From Spirogloea muscicola (Eukaryota > Streptophyta > Zygnematophyceae > Spirogloeales > Spirogloeaceae), in contig WELB01000170.1 in the NCBI GenBank assembly GCA_009602725.1, forward strand, positions 240,174-304,173: a DNA stretch of 64,000 bases. Reading direction: 5' to 3'. Shown piece by piece: positions 57,343 through 64,000 of the stretch; positions within the stretch are counted from its first letter, which is position 1; the number at the start of each line of letters is the position of its first letter. The translations under genes and the position numbers were made by a program. Under the pieces are notes generated by a model, which was not told where the DNA came from, did not search any database, and saw nothing but the letters and a program-made list of their open reading frames with translations.

Positions 57343-58212
57343 ATGGCGCCGCCCGGCGCGGCCTCCGCGGCGGCCCCCGNNNNNNNNNNNNNNNNNNNNN
57401 NNNNNNNNNNNNNNNNNNNNNNNNNNNNNNNNNNNNNNGGCGGCGCTGGCGGCCGCCGCATGCCGGTCCGCCGGCGTGGCCGCCGCCGGACGAGGCTCCC
57501 GGCGAGGGCGCCGACGCCGGCAAGTTCGCCCAGCGGCTGGAGCAGGCCTGGGTCATCGCCAAGGTGCCGCAGTGGTCGCCGTGGTTGCCGCCGGCTCTGG
57601 CGCCGGCGCCATCTCGCGAGCGCAGCCTCGTCTCGTCTCGCCAAGCAAAGCAAAACAGTGACTTGGCCGTCAGGAGTTTGCCATCTGACTGGGCATCACC
57701 AAGCTCACGCCGCTGTGGCCGTTGTGCCTGGCGTCCGCAGCAACCGATGCCTGTGCCGTGCGAGCGGTGCGGCGCCCAGGGGGCGGAGGAGTGCCGCTGG
57801 TGCGCCGGCACCGGGTTCTTCATCCTCGGCTCCAAGATGCTGTGCGACGTCGAGGCCCGCTCCTCCCGCTGCGTCATCTGCCACGGCGAGGTGAGCGCCC
57901 ACGATCTCTCCACCGCTCACCTCAGCATGTCAAGCTGCCGCTGGAACGCCGCCCAAGCTGCCAACCACAGTGGCCATCACGCAGCCTGCAAAGCTTCCAT
58001 CTCTTCTTTGTGAGACTTTGTCCGGCACAACTCGCAATTCTGCGTGAGGTTAGTTGGTGCTTATGTATGTCCTGCCAATTGGTGCTGCCAATTGTCTATT
58101 GGTGCAGGGTGTAGTGCAGTGCGATGGCTGCAAGGGCACGGGCTTCCGGGCGCGCTGGATGAGCCGGCCCTCCCACACTCCGAGAAACGGAGGCCTCTCA
58201 CCAACACACTGA
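57343..58212 (+). CDS. DnaJ-type (CxxCxGxG) zinc-finger protein, probably plastid
   Basis: Exons are about 57,343-57,563 (containing the 59-N gap), 57,741-57,890 and 58,108-58,212, with GT-AG introns in phase 0. The protein ends FAQRLEQAWVIAK, QPMPVPCERCGAQ, CRWCAGTGFFILG, CVICHGEG, VVQCDGCKGTGFRARWM. These are four CxxC pairs that bind two zincs as in the DnaJ cysteine-rich domain, without a J domain. The order and the AWVI.K-P-PVPC linker match land-plant plastid proteins of the DnaJ/Hsp40 cysteine-rich superfamily, related to photosystem or Rubisco assembly factors. The ATG at 57,343 has a good GCCGCCATGG context. The N-terminus cannot be read through the gap, so a transit peptide is unproven. 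Intron 1 has no in-frame stop, so its retention would also keep the frame open. Confidence 0.82.
57380..57438. other. Assembly gap (59 N)
   Basis: The gap lies in the extremely GC-rich first exon of the zinc-finger gene, so frame and length there are unknown. Confidence 1.
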
Positions 58213-58527
58213 TCGGAATGCGCGACCTTGATGAGCCACCACAGACTCGGCACGCGGGTCTCTTCCAGTCGGCTGCTCATATACTGCAAGGATGCTCGGT
58301 GGGGAGTTGCGACCGGCAGGTTTGGATCTTGTACATTCGCAATTAAGTAGTTCACCGTAATGTGGAAATTTGGTACTGATTGATCGAGGACGAAGCGGGG
58401 GTCCTTAGTGCCAACAAGGTGGTCTGCAGCAGATGGAAAATCAACCATCGGTGCTAGAAACCAGGAGCAAGAATGTTGATTTTTTTATATGTACGTATAC
58501 TCGCCACCCTGGATGACATCACTGATT

Positions 58528-58532
58528 TGTAA
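58528..58532 (+). terminator. TGTAA polyadenylation motif of the zinc-finger gene
   Basis: TGTAA lies 316 bases after the stop codon at 58,212. Cleavage would be expected some 10-20 bases further, before the end of the opposing gene at 58,692, so the two genes converge without overlap. Confidence 0.55.
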
Positions 58533-58691
58533 TAATCAGCTTGGAGGAAGAGAGACACTCATGGCCCTATTGGCACAGGCCTCGTCTTTAAGGGGCTGCC
58601 TTTCACATGAATCTAGGGAAGGACCGGGACATTGAAGTAATCATACAGGGTTCAGGTTGCTGCACTCCACTGCCTGGCACAGGAGTCTAGC

Positions 58692-60789
58692 CTAAGTGCT
58701 ATTCCTGCCGCCATCATGGGTAACAGCATTGAGAATGCCCTGCACGGCTGCGTCATATGTGGCAGCATCATAGTGGATGCCATCCTCAGTGCAACCACCA
58801 CCACAGCCGCGCGAAAGTGCCCGAAGGTCGACCAGAGTACACGGCCCATCAGGAAGCAGCAGCCGGCTTGCAAGCAGCGCCTCCTCATAAGCAGCAAGCG
58901 CCTCTGCCGTCATCACTGCACGCTTACGCTCTGTATTCAACCGGCCAGTGATGAGCTCTGGCAGGCCCAGCCAGAAGATGGCCGGCCGTTGATGAGGCAT
59001 GGCCTCACCATTGCTGCCCCCGTCGTGCATTCCCCCACCAGCACTGTTGCTGCTAGCACCTGTCACATTTTCGACCAAGCTGGCCACTGCCTCGCGCAGC
59101 TCTGTAAGTGCGTCCCTGTGCCGCCCACATAGTCCAGACAGTAGTGCGACGGTGTCAAAAGCAGCATACCGCTTCAGCCTCATTGAGCAAGTCAATCATT
59201 TTCGCCAGTGAATAAGAGACCCTACATAGGTTAGACAACAGCATCACAATGACGCACAATACACCATAATATTATATATGTCAGCTCCATTGAGTCAGGT
59301 AATCAATGTTGGCACATAGATAATGTAGGCGGTTATGTTCATCAATGCAGCCCCAGAGCAACATCGCACGTCACAATGGCAAACCTGTAATCGTCAGCGT
59401 TGGGTGTCCAGAGCATGTGCCATAGGCCCGCCCCAAGGACCAGCACATCCGGCACAGTGCCGTTCCTGCAGTGAAACCAGTGGGGAGCAGAGAGCGTCAG
59501 ACCACCTTGCGCATTGGCGGCCGCACCGCAGTAAGCTCCCGCAGGCAAGTTGGCAATCTAATTGAGGGCCTGAGATGGCCAGGCCCAGGTCTAAGTCAGC
59601 CACTGCACTCGAGCACAGAGGTAACTTGAGAGAGGAGGCAGGGGGACAGACTTCACGTGGAGAATTTGGGGAGCAGCCGAGGAATTACCTGGCAAGAGCG
59701 CCTACAGTGGCGGTCAGGTTGGTGGGGTATGGACTCCACAGGAACGAGGCGCGGACACCGTCGTCAGGTGCCGCCAGCACAACCTCGAAGCTGCTGTGGC
59801 GGGGGTGCGTTGGCAGCGGCTTGCTTGGCAGGAGCAGCAGCCGCAGCAGCGCAGTGAGGAGCAGCCGTGCCTGAGAATCGCCAGCCACAACAAACCACGC
59901 CTCCCGTCCCAGCGCCGCCAGTGCGTCCTGGCGCCCAAGCTGCCGAAGGCTACACCGCCGCGCAGCGCGCAGCTCCCACGCCCATGCTGGCTCCGGCGGC
60001 TCATCGATAGTGGCAGCGTCGCTGGCATTCCCGGCGGCGTCGGCGGTGGCGATGGGCGGGGCCAACGGAGCCTCCCACCGCACCTCAGCTGTACGCTGGA
60101 CACAAGGGTCGAGCCCCCAGCGCCAGTGGCCTGCAACAGCGGCGGCGCCCAACGGACCCATCAGACGCTGCAGGAGACGGCGCCTGGGTGAGTGCCAGGA
60201 GCAGCTCGGGCGACAGGCGGAGCGACGTACCCGTTGTTGGGCTGGCGGCAGCGGCGGCACTGCGGCGGAGGTAGGCCAGCAGCGAGTGCAGGGAGCCGCC
60301 GGGCGCAGAGGCGCCGGCAGAGAGCAGCACGTGCGCGTGGAGGAAGGCCGAGACGCCGAGCACGGCCAGCAGGCTGCCAGCAGAGGAGACGGAGGTACTC
60401 AGCAGAGGAGAATTCAGGAGACGGGTAGGCTGAGCGTGGTTGAGAGGGAGAGAGGCAAGGTGGGGATGTGGAGTGTGTACTGAGTGCTGGGGGGCCTGGG
60501 TGGCCGAGTTTAAAGGCAAGCACCGAAGGCGGAGGACGAGAGCCAAAGGGCCTGCGCAATCGAGCGCTCGATGCGCACGATGGAGAAGGAGAAGGCCTGA
60601 AGCAGAGTGCGAGGCTGCGATCGGGGGAGCAGGAGAGCTTGCGAGACAGCCATGGAGAGCAAGGAGGGCAGGGTGAGCAAGACCGAGGCGATGGGTAGCC
60701 GGGATTTGGGGTTCAGGGTAGGCTTTGGGGGTCTCGAGGGCGGACCTGGCGCAGGCGGCGCGGCCGCGGCGGTGGTGCGCGGCCGCCAT
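58692..60789 (-). CDS. Membrane-anchored SGNH/PC-esterase-like protein
   Basis: Minus-strand exons are 60,789-60,231, 60,130-59,689, 59,465-59,385 and 59,178-58,692, all GT-AG with matching phases (about 522 residues if the start is right). Exon 1 has one hydrophobic segment (SLLAVLGVSAFLHAHVLL), a likely signal anchor. SGNH blocks follow: WFVVAGDSQAR (GDS codons 59,874-59,882, the nucleophile Ser), VPDVLVLGAGLWHML in exon 3, and DGIHYDAATYD near the C-terminus (58,770-58,784, Asp/His of the catalytic set). This layout is that of PC-esterase proteins such as the N-terminal domain of CASD1, which move or remove acetyl groups on glycans in the Golgi. The substrate here is unknown. The start codon is uncertain: the ATG at 60,789 is the last in-frame one before a GC-rich stretch, and an upstream exon is possible. 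Confidence 0.75.
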
Positions 60790-61016
60790 GGCGGGGCCGC
60801 GGCTACATGGCGGCGGCCGCGCTGCCCGCCGCAAATAGGGGCTGGCTTTTCCAGCCCCTATTCTCAATGGGCGAGCACTTCCTTTGATGGGACCCAACGG
60901 TAAAGTGGCCATTGAGAAGCGGCAATGCTGATAGGAACTGAACGAGCGGGCTGTCAAAGCCACCCAGGTGCATCCAGTGGGTGCCCATCAAGGCCCAGCC
61001 GAGCTGCGCGCCCGGA

Positions 61017-61052
<36 letters not shown>

Positions 61053-61053
61053 A
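60790..61053. promoter_or_regulatory. Divergent promoter interval between the SGNH gene and ECR
   Basis: 264 bp separate the two start codons. It holds a LINE-tail fragment (60,834-60,880) and, just before the ECR ATG, a GGC/CGG run at about 61,017-61,052. I see no clear TATA box. Shared control is inferred only from the layout. Confidence 0.45.
60834..60880 (+). repeat. LINE 3'-tail fragment in the promoter interval
   Basis: The last ~45 bases of the LINE tail recur: GGGGCTGG, loop CTTTT, CCAGCCCC, then ATTCTCAATGGGCGAGCACTT. The 12-base arms AATAGGGGCTGG and CCAGCCCCTATT are perfect complements. Confidence 0.8.
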
Positions 61054-61346
61054 ATGCGCGTGGCGGTGGAGGCCCGTGGTGTGTGTGTCTTTGTGCGCGG
61101 CGGCGTCGAGCTTGCCGGCGATGTGAGCGCGCCGCCGTGAGCCCGCCTGCGCTGCCGGCGCCGTTTGGGGCGGCGGCTGACAGCGCTGCGTCGCTGGGCT
61201 GCTGGCGCTGCGCAGGCCACCGTTGCCGACCTCCAGCTCGCCATCTACAAACGCAGTGAGCTGCGGCCGCCCCACCCCACCGTCCGTCTGTCCGTATGTC
61301 CGTCTGTCCTTCTGTCCATCTGTCCGTCTGTCCGTCTGTGTGTGTG

Positions 61347-61412
<66 letters not shown>

Positions 61413-63231
61413 TCCCTACCTCCCTCCCTCCATCTGTCTTCCCCCCTTCCGTCTCTCTGTAATATTTTTACACATGCTGAATACACATGAGAGCGTCTGC
61501 CCAACTCCTGGCGTGCGTGCGATGAGAGGTTTGGATCCTTGGGTAGTGCTGAGGCGCCTACAGAGGGTGTATCCGTAGTGGCTGGCTCTTTGACTGAAGT
61601 TGGTGACTAGACATGCCAGACATTTTTGACCAAAGTCCTGAATTTGTCGCGGCCGCTGCAGACAAAAAGTACCACCCCTCACGGCAACGGCTGACGCTCC
61701 CGCCACCAGACCCGGCAGCCGCTGGAGGCGGAGTCAAGCCCACGGTGCTGGAGCCTACCAAGCGGCTGAGTGACTACTTTGACGACAGCGCGGCCGATGC
61801 TTGCCGCGTTGTCCTCAAGGACCTTGGCCCGCAGGTTGGGTACCGCACGGTTTTTGTACTTGAGTACCTCGGCCCGCTGCTCATTTATCCCCTCTTCTTC
61901 GTCTACCCGCAAATTTTCTACCCCTGGCAAACGGGCAAGATACGCCGCGCCGACGTCCAGGAGTACGCACTTGTTTACTGGTCGTTCCATTATGCCAAGC
62001 GGATTGCCGAGAGCATGCTCGTGCACCGCTTCTCGCACGCCACCATGCCGCTGCCCAACTTGTTCCGCAACTGCGCCTACTATTGGGCCTTCGCCGCGCT
62101 CATTGGCTACATCATCAACCACCCGCTCTACACGTAAGCCTTGCAGGGGCTGCAGTGCTCCTGACTTCCCACTCCTTACTCTTCTGAGATGGAAGCCCTG
62201 AAACAGACAAATGCAAACCAGAGTGCACTATGGGTAGCTGTGGCTGTAATGGACGCTTGTCAGTGATTTGGGTTGAATCTGGTCATGTGAGCACAAGACT
62301 TTGGAAGCCTACCGTAGTCTATGCTTGGGGTCTAGATCCTCAACCTTGCTGAAGTCACTACCTCCAAGAAGGATCACTGTGTCACACATCACTTTCACTT
62401 GCTCTTGCTTGAACCTGGGTTTGACTGAGGCCTCTGTGTGTGGTGTTTCTTCGCCAGGCCCCCCCCTTTCATGCAGATGAAAGTCGGCCTCACCATCGCG
62501 ATTGTGGCTCAATGGAGCAATCTGTACTGCCACGTCATTTTGCGCGACTTGCGCCCAAGTAGTGGTGGGCCTGCGGGCAAGCGTGGGGACTACCAGATCC
62601 CACGGGGTTTTCTGTTCGAGTACATTACGTGCGCCAACTATTTTACAGAGATCATGGGCTGGCTCGGCTTCAATATTGCCACACAGACGCTGCCCGGCGC
62701 CGTCTTCCTAGTCGCCGGCGCTGTGCAGATGGGCCAGTGGGCGCTCATCAAGCACCGCCGACTGACCAAGGTTTGGCTCGAAGCCTCAGACATTGGCCCT
62801 CATTAGTACATGACTAGGACTGTAAAGCAGAGTGAAGAACTTGGAGGCAGCACTGAGTGCTGAGGTCACCATACAAAATCACACATGTCTGAGTCCTCGC
62901 CTGCATGGCTGCTAGAAGTGCTTGCCTTCCTGCCTTCAGCCTAGATCCTCTGGTGCATCTTGGCTGGTCCTGATGTCTGCAGAGACAAACTCCTTACCTG
63001 ACTTCAAGTGATGTTTGTTGTGATGATTTAGCTGTCTGCAAGTGCATGCTATGTGGATTGCTGGCTCCTCAACCTTTCCCACAAAAATCTGCAGTGTTAG
63101 GCTCCCAAGGGGAGTAAGCAGGATCAGTTACTAATTCGAAAGGGAATGCTGTGTGCCTGCAGATGTTTGATGGGCGGATGGGGCGAGCCAAATATCCATG
63201 GCGCTTTATCATGCTCCCCCCTTTCTTCTAG
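61054..63231 (+). CDS. ECR: Very-long-chain (trans-2,3-) enoyl-CoA reductase
   Basis: The last step of each fatty-acid elongation cycle in the ER: NADPH reduces trans-2-enoyl-CoA. Exons are 61,054-61,122, 61,216-61,255, 61,662-62,133, 62,458-62,770 and 63,163-63,231. All junctions are GT-AG with consistent phase, giving 320 residues against 308-310 in human and Arabidopsis. The N-terminus is the ubiquitin-like domain (ATVADLQLAIYK, then KYHPSRQRLTLP). The rest is the steroid 5-alpha-reductase-like membrane domain with several hydrophobic segments. CANYFTE holds the Tyr equal to Tyr248 of human TECR, followed by GWLGFNIATQTLPG and WALIKHRRL. The tiny last exon MFDGRMGRAKYPWRFIMLPPFF ends as the plant enzymes do, which fixes it although it lies 392 bp away. 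An in-frame stop inside intron 4 would otherwise mislead. Confidence 0.95.
61274..61445 (+). repeat. Tetranucleotide and (CT)n microsatellites in ECR intron 2
   Basis: A GTCC/GTCT tetranucleotide run (about 61,283-61,336) is followed by about 35 CT dinucleotides (about 61,340-61,410) and CTCC-type units. The tract lies 18 to 190 bases after the 5' splice site of intron 2. Confidence 0.9.
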
Positions 63232-64000
63232 TCGTGGATATCTGTGCCTGCAGAGGCACCTTTGGTAGGGGTGGTCGGCGTGATAGAGGCTTGTCTTGCA
63301 ATGACAAGGTTCTGAAATTAGGGAAGGCACTGCAGCACCACTGCAGCAGGGGAGTAGATCTCTTACTGCCGCTACTCTGATGCAGAAGACCTCAAGTTAC
63401 TACCTCAAAGGCAGGCCAACAAGCATCCTTTCTCTTGGGAATTGACATTGTGGTTGAATAGAGGCTACTCCACTTCTTACAGAGGTTGACATCAACAAAC
63501 CGTGCATGCCATAGTCAGCATTGTCAACATGCTGCTGTTGTTGGCTGGGGTTCAGTATTCAGAAGAACTGACCATAAGTTACATGACCAAAAGACAAGAG
63601 GCATGCTCTCAACTGAAGTGAGTCCACTTCTTTACTTACACAAACAGCAGTCACTCGTCAAGTCAGCGAGCAAATGCAGCTAAGTTCTGGAGGCTCTTGA
63701 GCCTGCCGGGAATGTCAGATTCATGGCCATGAAGCAGATGCCTATGCTGCATCGCTATACAGCTGACTTGAAAAGTGGCCTGCCGCGCAGCATGATGTTA
63801 GCATGGCGAAGTTTGGGGACTCGAAGGCTGGTAGCCGTCATAACGACAGAGCCTGCTCAGTGTCAACATCTACTTCTTGGACTTCTTCGACGCCGTTGCT
63901 CTGCACAGCGTGCACAATGGACCAGGAGGTGTCAGAGCCTGTTTGCAGCATTGCTCTGCAGCTAATGGTATTGCCATCTCAATGCAAGGCTGAACCTCGT
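63232..64000. other. 3' UTR of ECR and downstream sequence without a recognised gene
   Basis: The start must hold the ECR 3' UTR, but I found no TGTAA on the plus strand before the window end. Short open frames (for example 63,723-63,965) have no recognisable motif. Confidence 0.4.

Noticed and set aside
59796-60483. Plus-strand frames over the SGNH gene, with a GTGAGT donor-like site near 60,187
   Set aside because: The minus strand has the GDS, GAGLWHML and DGIHY blocks joined by phase-consistent introns; the plus-strand frames have no motifs.
61256-61600. Serine/leucine repeat frames in ECR intron 2
   Set aside because: They are translations of the CT and GTCC/GTCT microsatellites inside an intron.
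63723-63965. 80-codon plus-strand frame near the window end
   Set aside because: No recognisable motif and cut close to the edge; nothing supports it as a gene.

Overview
This window looks like nuclear DNA of a green alga (Chlorophyta). Four protein-coding host genes with short GT-AG introns give matches to plant or general eukaryotic families. TGTAA-type polyadenylation motifs follow two of them, and the retroelement primer-binding sites match the 3' end of plant-type initiator tRNA-Met. I cannot name the genus. One assembly gap (59 N) lies at 57,380-57,438.

Host genes sit at the two ends. At the left edge is a five-exon gamma-glutamyl hydrolase (97-2,235, +), whose 5' end is probably outside the window. 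At the right are a DnaJ-type four-CxxC zinc-finger protein (57,343-58,212, +), a membrane-anchored SGNH/PC-esterase-like protein (58,692-60,789, -) and a complete five-exon very-long-chain enoyl-CoA reductase (61,054-63,231, +). The last two are divergent and share a 264-bp promoter interval that carries a LINE tail.

From about 3.5 to 57.2 kb the window is mostly retroelement fossils inserted into one another. Family A (Ty3/gypsy, ~0.9-kb LTRs) is present as a full-span copy (14.2-19.5 kb), a one-LTR partial copy (21.2-25.5 kb), an interrupted partial copy (44.4-50.35 kb) and several lone LTRs. Family B (gypsy with chromodomain, ~545-bp LTR) forms a tandem pair sharing a middle LTR (25.5-42.3 kb). 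Family C (34.4-39.7 kb) is a young, nearly whole chromovirus-like gypsy element inserted in B. Family D (9.4-19.9 kb) is a B relative that holds two family-A insertions. Smaller pieces are Ty1/copia gag fragments near the zinc-finger gene, a gag piece duplicated as an inverted repeat at 5.2-5.66 kb, and a 5'-truncated LINE with short dead tails.

I found no convincing wholly new system. The most notable signals are a perfect 35 x 15-bp array in the family B gag, an R/U5-like hairpin module shared by LTRs of families A, B and D, a 3' stem-loop shared by LINE tails, several multi-level nests with readable target duplications, and an unexplained three-copy repeat at 55.1-55.6 kb.
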